A stretch of 64,000 bases of DNA from Pirellulales bacterium. GTDB lineage: Bacteria > Planctomycetota > Planctomycetia > Pirellulales > JAICIG01. The stretch covers positions 1-64,000 of the forward strand of contig JAICLL010000008.1 of assembly GCA_025927475.1 (NCBI GenBank). The letters are read 5' to 3'. Positions 56,467 through 64,000 of this stretch are shown one piece after another (positions within the stretch are counted from its first letter, which is position 1; each line of letters opens with the position of its first letter). The translations under genes and the position numbers were made by a program. Below the pieces are notes generated by a model. It saw only the letters and a list, made by a program, of their open reading frames with translations, searched no databases and was not told the origin of the DNA.

Positions 56467-59400
56467 ATGTTGCAAAGTGCACCGATGCGGTTGACGATGC
56501 TCCTGGCGGTGGCGCTCACGATGCTCGCTACACCTGTCGTCGCTTTTGCTCAGCAGCCGCCGGCCGGCAAGCCGGGCGTGCTCGCGGGGCACAAAGCGGC
56601 TCTCAGCGGAGCGAATTTCTCGGCGGGCGGCAAGCTGCTGGTTACCGGCAGCTTTGACCACTCGCTCAAACTTTGGGACGTGACGACGACCCGCGAGCTG
56701 CGGACGCTCACCGGGCATCAGCACCAGGTGCTCGCGCTCGATGTCAGCCGCGACGGCACGCTGCTGGCCTCCGGCTCGCGCGATAACACGATCAAGCTGT
56801 GGGACATGATCGTGCCCGACCCGGTGGCCGTACTCGCCGGGCACGCGGCCGACGTGCAATCGCTGGCCATCAACCCCGATGGCAGCCTGCTCGCTTCGGC
56901 CAGTCTCGATCATACCGCCAAAATCTGGCAGCGGGCCGACGGCAAACTGCTGCGCACGCTCGAAGGACACGCCGTCGAACTCAGCCGCGTGGCCATTCGC
57001 AAAGACAATCAGCAAGTCGCCACCGCCGATCGAGCGGGCATCGTGCGGCTGTGGAACCTGGCCGACGGCGCGCCGCAGGGTGAGCTGAATGTGCCCGGCG
57101 GCGCGGTGACGGGATTGGCCTATCATCCGAACAATCAACAGCTCTTCACCACCAGCGCCGACGGCACGCTGCGGCAGTGGCAGTCGCCGCCGGGCCCGCG
57201 CGCGTTTGCCGAACAGCCCGGCGAGTTGACCGCCACGGCCATCTCGAACGACGGCAAGCTGATGGTCACCGGCTCCGTCGACGCTGCGGTGCGCGTCTAC
57301 GACGGCGCCGCGAAGCCGGTGCGAACGCTCGAAGGATCTCCCGGCCCCGTGACGGCTATCGCGCTTTCGGCAGATAACAACACCACCGCGGCCGGCGCTG
57401 CGAATGGCGTCATCAAGCTTTGGAACACGCCCGACGGCGCGGATAAGCTGACGGTGGCTGGCTCGTCGGCGGCCGTGCATGCCGTCGCTTTTCAGCCGCA
57501 GAATCAGCAGCTTGCCTCGGCCGACGCCGAGGGCGTGGTGCGCGTCTGGCAGTTGCCGCTCGTCGCGCCGCGCCTTTTACAGGGACATACCCAGCCGTTG
57601 CGGGCGGTGGCGGTCAGCCCCAACGGGCAGCTTGTCGCCACCGCGGCCGCCGATAACACCGTGCGCGTCTGGAACGTTGGCAACGGCCAGCCGACCGTCA
57701 CGTTGCAAGGCCATGCTGGGCCGGTCAATGCGGTCGCCTGGTCGGCAGACGGCGGCCGGCTGGTGACCGGCGGCGCCGACAAGACCGTGCGACTGTGGAA
57801 TGCCGCCGACGGCAAGCAGCTTGCCCAGCTCGACGGGCATGCCGCCGAAGTGCGCGGCGTGGCGTTTCGGGCCGATGGCACGCAGGTGGCTTCTTCCGCC
57901 GCCGACGGAGCCGTCAAACAATGGAACACCGCCGACAATAAAGAGCTGCGCACGCTGGCCGGTCCCGCGGCCGCCGCGACGGGCCTGGGCTACACCGCGC
58001 AGGGCGCGCAGCTCGTCGCTGGCTCGGCCGATGGCAAGCTCTATGTCTGGAATGCGGCAGACGGCGCCGCCGTGCGGACCATCGAGCACGGCGCGCCGGT
58101 TGCCGCGCTGGCGGCCAGCCTTGATGGTACTCTGCTCGCCTCGGCCGGCGCTGACAAAAGCGTCAAGCTCTGGAAGGCGGCCGATGGCACGCCCGCTGGC
58201 GCACTGCCCGTCCAGCCAGCCGCCGTCAACGGCCTGGCTTTCAGCGCCAACGGCCAAAAGCTGGCGACCGCTTCGGCCGACGGCGTGGTGCGAGTCTGGG
58301 ACCTGTCGGGCAAGCTTTGGCAATCGTTCGCCACGCCGAACATCGCCATCACATCAGTTAGCTTTGCCCCCGACAACAAGACGCTGGTGGCCGGCGGCGC
58401 GGACCACCAGGCGCGGATCTTTCAGATGGCCGCCGTGCAACTCATCGCGGCGCACCCTCCCGGCCTCAGTACACTGGCCTGGCACTCCAACGGCGGGCAA
58501 CTGCTCACCGGCGGGGCCGACAAAGCCATGCGGCTGTGGAACGTGGCCGACGGAAAAGCTGCCCGTGAACTGATTGGCTCTGCCGAGGCCATCACCGCCG
58601 TGGCGATCACCCGCGACGGCAATCGCGCGGTCGCCGCGGGGGCCGACGGGGCGATCCGCGTTTGGAACCTTGCCGCGCAGCCGGGCAGCAAGGAAGCCGA
58701 GCCGCTAGTGCTGCCGCATCCCAAGCCGGTGCGCAGCCTCTCGACGAGCGGCGATAACCTGAAACTCGCCACCGCCTGCGACGATCAGTTGGTCCGCGTG
58801 TGGGACCTGGCCGGCGGGCCGCCGCTGGAGCAATTCGCCGGGCATAAAGCCGCCGTGGCCGGTGTGGCCTTCGCCGGCGACAACAAAACCCTTGCCTCGG
58901 TAAGCGCCGATAAAACGCTACGTGTCTGGAGCGTCTCGGCGGTCCGGTCGATTCACGCGCACACGGCCGCCGCTCGCGACGTGGCCGTGTCGCCCGACGG
59001 CTCGGTGGCCACCGCCGGCGACGACAAACTGGTGCGAATCTGGGGCGGCGATCTCAAACCATCGCGCGAGTTTGCCGGAGGCCAAAGCCCGCTGTCGGCC
59101 TTGACGATTCGCCCCGACAATCAGCAGCTTGCCGCCGGTGGGACCGATGGCAAGCTTTACGTCTGGAACTACGGCGACGCCAAGCTGCTGCGGACCACCG
59201 ACACGCCCGCCGCCGTGCAGACGCTTGTGTTCAGCCCCGACAATCAGCAGCTTGCCTGCGGCGGGGCCGACAACCACCTGCGCATCTTCAACACGATGGA
59301 CGGCAAGCAGGTCGAGGAATTCATCGGCGTGGCGCCCGTGACCTCGGTGGCGTACACGCCCGACAGCAAGCTGCTGGCCAGCGGCGGCGGCAACAACTCG

Positions 59401-60063
59401 ATCAAGCTTTGGAAACACGCCGCCATCGCGCCGGTGAAAAGCTTTGGCGGGCATGGCTCGCAAATCTACTCGGTCAAGTTCAGCCCCGATGGCCAGACCA
59501 TCGCCTCGGCCAGCGCCGACCAGACCATCCGCCTTTGGAGCGTGGCCGGCGGAAACCAGCTCAAGCAACTCACCGGGCATCAAGGCTCGGTCTACACCAT
59601 CGACTTCAACCCAACCGGCAACCTGCTGGTTTCGGGCGGGGCCGATATGACCGTGCGGCTGTGGGACGTTGTGGGCGGCCGCGAGGTGAACCGGCTCAGC
59701 GGCAAGGACGCGCCGGTCTACAGCGTGGCGTTCAGCCCCAACGGCACGAGCGTGGCCGCCGCCGGCTTAGATAAAATCGTGCATCTGTGGGACGCCGGCT
59801 CCGCGGCCGTGAAGCTTACGCTCACCGGCCACCCGGATCACATTTATTATGTCGCGTTTAATCCCACCGGCACGCGGCTGCTCTCGACCGGCTACGGGGG
59901 CCACCTGATGGTCTGGGATCTGGCCAATGGCAAGCCCCTTTGGACGCACAAGCTGCCGATGGTGGCCTATTTCGCCGTCTACTCGCCCGACGGCGCGCGG
60001 ATCGTGGTCGGCGGCGCGGATGGAAGCGGCTATCTGCTAGAATTGCCGGAGACGGCTAAGTGA
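56467..60063 (+). CDS. Exported WD40 protein with 28 repeats
   Basis: A 1198-residue protein: signal peptide (MRLTMLLAVALTMLATPVVA, cleavage near AFAQQ) followed almost entirely by WD40 repeats of about 41 residues. I count 28 repeats from LAGHKAALSGANFSAGGKLL to the final VAYFAVYSPDGARIVVGGAD. Many end in the LWD/VWN signature (SLKLWDV, TIKLWDM, TVRVWNV, TVRLWNA). Twenty-eight equals four seven-bladed propellers in a row. The end lacks any other domain. ATG at 56467 follows AGAGGA. The signal peptidase gene overlaps its stop. Probably a periplasmic scaffold or sensor; related multi-WD40 proteins accompany DUF1549/DUF1553 genes in planctomycetes. Confidence 0.88.
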   Translation: MLQSAPMRLTMLLAVALTMLATPVVAFAQQPPAGKPGVLAGHKAALSGANFSAGGKLLVTGSFDHSLKLWDVTTTRELRTLTGHQHQVLALDVSRDGTLLASGSRDNTIKLWDMIVPDPVAVLAGHAADVQSLAINPDGSLLASASLDHTAKIWQRADGKLLRTLEGHAVELSRVAIRKDNQQVATADRAGIVRLWNLADGAPQGELNVPGGAVTGLAYHPNNQQLFTTSADGTLRQWQSPPGPRAFAEQPGELTATAISNDGKLMVTGSVDAAVRVYDGAAKPVRTLEGSPGPVTAIALSADNNTTAAGAANGVIKLWNTPDGADKLTVAGSSAAVHAVAFQPQNQQLASADAEGVVRVWQLPLVAPRLLQGHTQPLRAVAVSPNGQLVATAAADNTVRVWNVGNGQPTVTLQGHAGPVNAVAWSADGGRLVTGGADKTVRLWNAADGKQLAQLDGHAAEVRGVAFRADGTQVASSAADGAVKQWNTADNKELRTLAGPAAAATGLGYTAQGAQLVAGSADGKLYVWNAADGAAVRTIEHGAPVAALAASLDGTLLASAGADKSVKLWKAADGTPAGALPVQPAAVNGLAFSANGQKLATASADGVVRVWDLSGKLWQSFATPNIAITSVSFAPDNKTLVAGGADHQARIFQMAAVQLIAAHPPGLSTLAWHSNGGQLLTGGADKAMRLWNVADGKAARELIGSAEAITAVAITRDGNRAVAAGADGAIRVWNLAAQPGSKEAEPLVLPHPKPVRSLSTSGDNLKLATACDDQLVRVWDLAGGPPLEQFAGHKAAVAGVAFAGDNKTLASVSADKTLRVWSVSAVRSIHAHTAAARDVAVSPDGSVATAGDDKLVRIWGGDLKPSREFAGGQSPLSALTIRPDNQQLAAGGTDGKLYVWNYGDAKLLRTTDTPAAVQTLVFSPDNQQLACGGADNHLRIFNTMDGKQVEEFIGVAPVTSVAYTPDSKLLASGGGNNSIKLWKHAAIAPVKSFGGHGSQIYSVKFSPDGQTIASASADQTIRLWSVAGGNQLKQLTGHQGSVYTIDFNPTGNLLVSGGADMTVRLWDVVGGREVNRLSGKDAPVYSVAFSPNGTSVAAAGLDKIVHLWDAGSAAVKLTLTGHPDHIYYVAFNPTGTRLLSTGYGGHLMVWDLANGKPLWTHKLPMVAYFAVYSPDGARIVVGGADGSGYLLELPETAK

Positions 60064-61706
60064 ATGATATGTCGCTTGCCATCAAACTTTGTCTGGCAAT
60101 TTCTCTTATCGTCTGGCTGGGAGCTGCGCCGCCGCTGTTCTTGCTGAGCAGCCGGCTGTGGAAGCTTCCGCCGATCAACTTACGGCGATCGCTGTTGTTT
60201 GCCACTTTGCTGCAGGTTGTCGGCGCCATTATTTTCATCGCCGTGGTCTGGCTGGTCGCATGGGGCTCTCGTCTTACGCCGGCCCGAGCAACCGCCGTTG
60301 CGAGCTTGGCTTTCTTCATTGCCGCGGTAGTTGAGACGGGACTTTTTGCGGCTTTGCCGGGCGCCGCTCGGATCCGCGGAGCAGCGGCCTGGCTTGCGGC
60401 AATGCTCACCGCCGGGGCGGCTGCGTTGGGGATGGCGGCGTTCGTGCGATTCTTGTTTCTCGAGGGCTTCATCATTCCCACGGGGTCGATGGCAACGACC
60501 GTCATCGGAGCTCATGCCGATCGGCAGTGTGAGAATTGCGGATGGCCTTTCACAGTGAATCTCTCGGCTCGAATCTACGACCGTGGGGAGATGCGGGACG
60601 CTCCCGCCTTAAAAGCGTTTTGTCCCAACTGTCGGCATGGTTGCGTCATTCCCAGTGAAGAACCGATTCGCAAAGGCGACCGAATTCTGGCCGATAAAGC
60701 GAACAATCCGACTCGTTGGGACCTGATCGTTTTCCGCAACCCAAGAGATCGGAGCCAAAAACATTTGAGCCGATTGGTTGGACTGCCGAATGAGCGGATC
60801 GAAATCCTCGGTGGTGAGGTCTTCATCGATGGCAAGCTGCTGCGCAAGCCACCCGGTACGGCAAATGACCTTTGGATGCACGTACACGATACCGATTTTG
60901 CTCCCTGCGACATCAGTAAGGTGACGCCGCAGTGGCGTGCCGGCAAGCGATCGCGCTGGAAGTATGCGGACGGCCGGTGGAAATGCACAGCGCGGCCTGA
61001 GCCCGCGCGGTTAAAATTCAACGGCCCGATTACAGATGCAGTCGCCTACAATGCGATAGCGCCGTTCGAAGTGGACTCGTCAACGGAACTGCCGGTCGGC
61101 GACGTTGCGGTCGAGTGTGTGCTGGATCGTCTGGCCGGCAAGGGTAGCTTTGGTCTCGATTGGCGATCTGGCGAGGGCGAAGCGCAACTGCGCCTCAACG
61201 CCGATGGCGCAATCTCGATTCGAGCTCGCCATGAGTCGGCGCACGAAGGCGTCAGGGACAAAGTCACAGCCGCCTCGATCCCGCCACCTCGATCTGGAGC
61301 TCATGTTGTGTTCAACATTCGCGACGGGCAAGCGTATGTGGAATACGCGGGCGAGTTGGCCGCACTGCTGCCGTTTGGTCCCGAACCCGTCGCGCAGCAG
61401 CGGGCGAGGATCGAAGAACGCTCGACCTCGGAACCTTGTGAGTTGGTTTTGGTCGCCGAAAACTGCTCGGTGGCGCTCTCGCGGATCATCGTTCGCCGTG
61501 ACGTGTATTATCTTGGAGATGAGCTGCGCGCTGAGCGCGGAATTGGCGCGGCGCTGCAGCTTGGCAGCGATGAGTATTTTGTTTTGGGCGACAACAGCGC
61601 GCGGAGCTTCGATTCTCGTTTCTACGAGGGGCTGCGGGCGACCGATGTTATTGGCGTCGCTCGTTGCATCTATTGGCCGCCGTCACGGTGGGATGTGTTC
61701 AAGTGA
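60060..61706 (+). CDS. lepB: Signal peptidase I-like protein with N-terminal membrane domain and large insertion
   Basis: A 548-residue S26-family protease. Four hydrophobic helices occupy about 1-135. The catalytic serine is in IIPTGSMATT (about residue 143), the general-base lysine in GDRILADKANN (about 213). A zinc-ribbon-like pair CENCG and CPNCRHGC (about 157-200) sits between them. After VGLPNERIEILGGEVFIDGK (box D region) there is an insertion of about 200 residues rich in beta strands before the closing box E, YFVLGDNSARSFDSRFYEGL. Ordinary LepB is about 250-320 residues. It overlaps the WD40 gene's stop by 4 bp with a GTG start; ATG at 60069 is also possible. It cleaves exported proteins, possibly in the context of lipid-rich planctomycete membranes. 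Confidence 0.85.
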   Translation: MNDMSLAIKLCLAISLIVWLGAAPPLFLLSSRLWKLPPINLRRSLLFATLLQVVGAIIFIAVVWLVAWGSRLTPARATAVASLAFFIAAVVETGLFAALPGAARIRGAAAWLAAMLTAGAAALGMAAFVRFLFLEGFIIPTGSMATTVIGAHADRQCENCGWPFTVNLSARIYDRGEMRDAPALKAFCPNCRHGCVIPSEEPIRKGDRILADKANNPTRWDLIVFRNPRDRSQKHLSRLVGLPNERIEILGGEVFIDGKLLRKPPGTANDLWMHVHDTDFAPCDISKVTPQWRAGKRSRWKYADGRWKCTARPEPARLKFNGPITDAVAYNAIAPFEVDSSTELPVGDVAVECVLDRLAGKGSFGLDWRSGEGEAQLRLNADGAISIRARHESAHEGVRDKVTAASIPPPRSGAHVVFNIRDGQAYVEYAGELAALLPFGPEPVAQQRARIEERSTSEPCELVLVAENCSVALSRIIVRRDVYYLGDELRAERGIGAALQLGSDEYFVLGDNSARSFDSRFYEGLRATDVIGVARCIYWPPSRWDVFK

Positions 61707-61748
61707 ATCGCTCAGTCGTTCGGCAGCGCGCGCCGTAATCAGATTTGA

Positions 61749-62492
61749 CTATTTCTGGTCCGGCAAGGAGCTGACCGCAGTCGGGCCGAAATCGTCGAGC
61801 GAGAGCGTGACCTTCATCTCGCGGCCGCCCGGCTCGCGCATGTTGACCTCATACCGCACGATGCCAAAGGGCGCTCGTTCGTGCAGTCGCGCCTCGAACG
61901 TTCCCGAGACCTCGAGCGGTCCATTGGGGTGCGGCAGCTTCGAGCGAAACGTGCCCGTGCGGCGCTCGCAGGTGATTTCGCCCAACTTTTTGTGGTCAAT
62001 CTTGAGTGGATCGAGCTTCTTTTCATCGACAGCCGGACCGACCAGGTAGACCCAGGCTTGCCCCGCGAACGGCCTGCCGTCGAGCTTTTCCGATGCGCGC
62101 ACGTTTCCTTGCTCCGGTTGATCGAACCGCGTCCAGCCGCGCACGATGTGCTCGCCCGGAGTCTCGCCAACGACCAAATGCCTTTCAGGAATCAACAGCT
62201 TGTCGATCGAACGTCGCTCGGGTCGTCCGCCCTTGGCATAAGTGTTGTCAAATTCGATCCAGCGGCAGGGCTGTCCGTCCTCCGTCGCGCTGCCCACCGA
62301 CGACATCCGCAGCCAGCCGGCAAACGGCTCTTTTCGCTGATCGCTCTTTTCTTTGTACCCCTCGACTTGGAACGTCGCCCAGGTGGCGTCTTCGGGCAAC
62401 TTGCGGATCAGCCCGTCGGCGTGAGCGGACTTGGCGGCGAAGGTAGTCGCGATGGCGGCGATCAGCGTGAGCATCATTCGGTTGGGTTGCAT
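61749..62492 (-). CDS. Exported protein of unknown function
   Basis: A 247-residue protein with a signal peptide (MLTLIAAIATTFAAKSAHAD) and a beta-rich mature part. Segments: LPEDATWATFQVEGYKEKSD, FAGWLRMSSVGSATEDGQPC, WIEFDNTYAKGG, LLIPERHLVVGETPGEHIVR and YEVNMREPGGREMKVTLSLD. I know no named family. AAGGAGCC precedes the ATG. It converges with the signal peptidase gene across 42 bp and lies downstream of the kinase gene on the same strand. Confidence 0.7.
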   Translation of the reverse strand: MQPNRMMLTLIAAIATTFAAKSAHADGLIRKLPEDATWATFQVEGYKEKSDQRKEPFAGWLRMSSVGSATEDGQPCRWIEFDNTYAKGGRPERRSIDKLLIPERHLVVGETPGEHIVRGWTRFDQPEQGNVRASEKLDGRPFAGQAWVYLVGPAVDEKKLDPLKIDHKKLGEITCERRTGTFRSKLPHPNGPLEVSGTFEARLHERAPFGIVRYEVNMREPGGREMKVTLSLDDFGPTAVSSLPDQK

Positions 62493-62595
62493 GGGGCGGC
62501 TCCTTTTTGTGAGAGAGTGGCGGCGAACTGGCCTCGCTGTTCATGATGAACTAACCGAAACAGCGAAGAGGGTTACACATCCGAGCGCGTGCGAA

Positions 62596-64000
62596 TTAGC
62601 CGTTCGGCAAAGTAGGCCAGGGCAAACGCATGATTTCATCGTGCAAGTCCGGGGCGAAGCCGGACAACGCGATGACGGCCGCCAACACCGTCCAAAAAGC
62701 AAGATGACTTACCGGAAACCACCAGCCGCGCCGAATGCCGGTTTCCGTTTTCTTGATTCGCCAAAAGCCGTAATAGGCCAGCAAACCAAAGATCGGCGCG
62801 ATCCATGCGTCCGGTTCGATTTTGATCTGAACCTCCGCTTCCCTACCCCAAGCTTCATCGATGCGGAACCACGGGCGCGCCGTGCGGCTATTGCCGACCG
62901 TATGCAGGTAGTAACGGCGGCCCGCGTGATCGAACGATCGCCCGCGCGTGCCGTCCACCTTGAGAAAATCGCACATGCACAACAGGTACAGCACGAAGAG
63001 CGCCAGCTTCACGACCGTCAGCACTCTTTGTCCGGAGATCGCCCGGACGTCGCGCCACCACTCGCGGGCGACCTGCCCCAACGTGGCGCCACGGTTCTCG
63101 GGTTTCCTCGGCGCCGGTGTCGCCATGTCATCCAGGTCGGTTTTCACGTCGCTGGCGTGCTGATAGCGACGGTTGGGATCTTTTTCCAACGTCTTAAAGA
63201 CAACTTCATCGAGCCGCGCATCGACGCCCGACGTGCGCGAGGGCGGAGCGAATCGCCCCAGCGGCAGTTCTCCCGTGAGCATCTCATAGAACACGACGCC
63301 CAAGGCGTAAATGTCGGCGCGATGATCGACCGCCCGCGGGTTTTCGAGTTGCTCGGGCGCCATGTAATGCGGCGTGCCCATCACCTGCCGGCTGCCGGTG
63401 AGCGACAGTTCCGCCGGATCGCGGCTGGCAAGTTTGGCCAGCCCGAAATCGGCGATCTTCACCCGTCCTTGGCGGTCGAGCAAAATGTTTTCGGGCTTGA
63501 TGTCTCGATGTACCACGCCGGCTTCGTGCGCGTAAGCCAGCGCCTCGCATATCTGCGGCACGATGGCCAACGCCTGTTCGGGCGTAATCGTGCGGCCCGC
63601 GATGGCCTGCCGCAGCGTAACGCCATCGACGTATTCCATCACCAGATAGTGGATGTCCGAAGTTTGGCCGAAGTCGAGCAGCCACACCACGTGCGGATGG
63701 CAAAGCCGGGCCATGGCCCGAGCTTCGCGTGCAAAACGCTCCGCGAAGTCGAGCTGAGCCGCGGCGACGGGCGGCAAGATTTTCAAGGCCACCAGCCGGT
63801 CGAGCCGTCGCTGCCGAGCTTTGTACACCGCCCCCATGCCGCCGGCGCCCATGACTTCCAGGATTTCGAGTTGCGGAAAATGCGGCGCGAGTTCGCTTGG
63901 CGACGGCGGAGCGAATCGTCGGCCCTCGCCGGTAGGCTTGTCGGCGGGGGCCGCGCCAGTGGCTGCGCCGCCGGTGGCTTGCGAATCGATGCCTTGCTGG
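62596..64000 (-). CDS. Serine/threonine protein kinase with membrane-anchored C-terminus (5' end beyond the window)
   Basis: The gene runs off the right edge; 468 codons are visible. The frame continues upstream of the GAGGMGAVYKARQ glycine loop with a Pro/Ala-rich segment ending FPQLEILEVMGAGGMG. Hanks-type motifs are VALKILPP, HRDIKPENILLD, KIADFGLAKL and GTPHYMAPEQL; the kinase domain is complete to about DVKTDLDDMATPAPRKPE. A C-terminal part has three hydrophobic helices (VVKLALFVLYLLCMCDFL, WIAPIFGLLAYYGFW, SHLAFWTVLAAVIALSGFA) with an exposed domain between the first two. Planctomycetes encode many such kinases as environmental sensors. Substrate unknown. Confidence 0.93.
   Translation of the reverse strand, partial: QQGIDSQATGGAATGAAPADKPTGEGRRFAPPSPSELAPHFPQLEILEVMGAGGMGAVYKARQRRLDRLVALKILPPVAAAQLDFAERFAREARAMARLCHPHVVWLLDFGQTSDIHYLVMEYVDGVTLRQAIAGRTITPEQALAIVPQICEALAYAHEAGVVHRDIKPENILLDRQGRVKIADFGLAKLASRDPAELSLTGSRQVMGTPHYMAPEQLENPRAVDHRADIYALGVVFYEMLTGELPLGRFAPPSRTSGVDARLDEVVFKTLEKDPNRRYQHASDVKTDLDDMATPAPRKPENRGATLGQVAREWWRDVRAISGQRVLTVVKLALFVLYLLCMCDFLKVDGTRGRSFDHAGRRYYLHTVGNSRTARPWFRIDEAWGREAEVQIKIEPDAWIAPIFGLLAYYGFWRIKKTETGIRRGWWFPVSHLAFWTVLAAVIALSGFAPDLHDEIMRLPWPTLPNG

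Overview
The window is a high-GC bacterial chromosome segment that looks like a member of the Planctomycetota, probably Pirellulales-like. The evidence is lineage-typical families: a DUF1549/DUF1553 protein with c-type haem motifs (48806-51328), a DUF1559 protein (42941-43801), a very large WD40 protein, pre-peptidase C-terminal-domain proteins, a Ser/Thr kinase with a membrane tail, DUF4058 remnants, a 32-residue basic protein, and dense families of short palindromic repeats. This assignment comes from family content only; no rRNA, tRNA or CRISPR array was recognised.

Layout. 1-9.3 kb: a Uma2-type nuclease-like gene, parAB with two parS-like sites exactly 100 bp apart, DUF1015, ahcY, an epimerase-like gene with trpF, and a stand-alone ClpX-type zinc finger. 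9.3-16.2 kb: a secreted clan-A glycosidase-like protein, a Phd-like antitoxin followed by a HARE-HTH-like protein, and a three-gene exopolysaccharide control cluster (Wzz/GumC-like, ExeA-type ATPase, degenerate CpsD-like partner). 16.2-20.5 kb: an MFS transporter, a stand-alone polymorphic-toxin-like domain with a candidate immunity gene, two decayed genes, a dolichol-phosphate-mannose-synthase-like enzyme and an orphan DUF433 protein.

20.5-29.5 kb is the most striking region: a five-gene, partly overlapping operon with a MoxR/RavA-like AAA+ ATPase, a degenerate vWA protein fused to a probable beta-propeller, a membrane-anchored helical-repeat/propeller protein, and two accessory proteins. 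It matches the MoxR-vWA-beta-propeller (bpX) ternary systems proposed as NTP-dependent biological conflict systems. A terminator closes it and a 1508-residue secreted vWA protein follows. Palindromic DNA elements, including one perfect 52-bp palindrome, are read through in frame in two of its genes.

34-42 kb: trmB, a FabZ-like dehydratase, VanZ-like protein and a glycan/envelope group (WecA/MraY-like transferase, ArnT-like membrane transferase, GT4 and GT2). 42-48.5 kb: a glycine-zipper protein, DUF1559, an aminotransferase plus aldehyde dehydrogenase pair with two look-alike palindromes between them, and thioredoxin reductase. 48.8-55.4 kb: exported haem and PPC-domain proteins. 55.6-56.4 kb: a DUF433/DUF5615 toxin-antitoxin pair and an antitoxin-like remnant. 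56.5-64 kb: a WD40 protein with 28 countable repeats, an unusual signal peptidase I, an exported protein and a kinase cut by the right edge.

At least ten families of short inverted repeats occupy the intergenic spaces, and several form the ends or interiors of reading frames. Long open frames opposite real genes are shadows of high GC and were left out.
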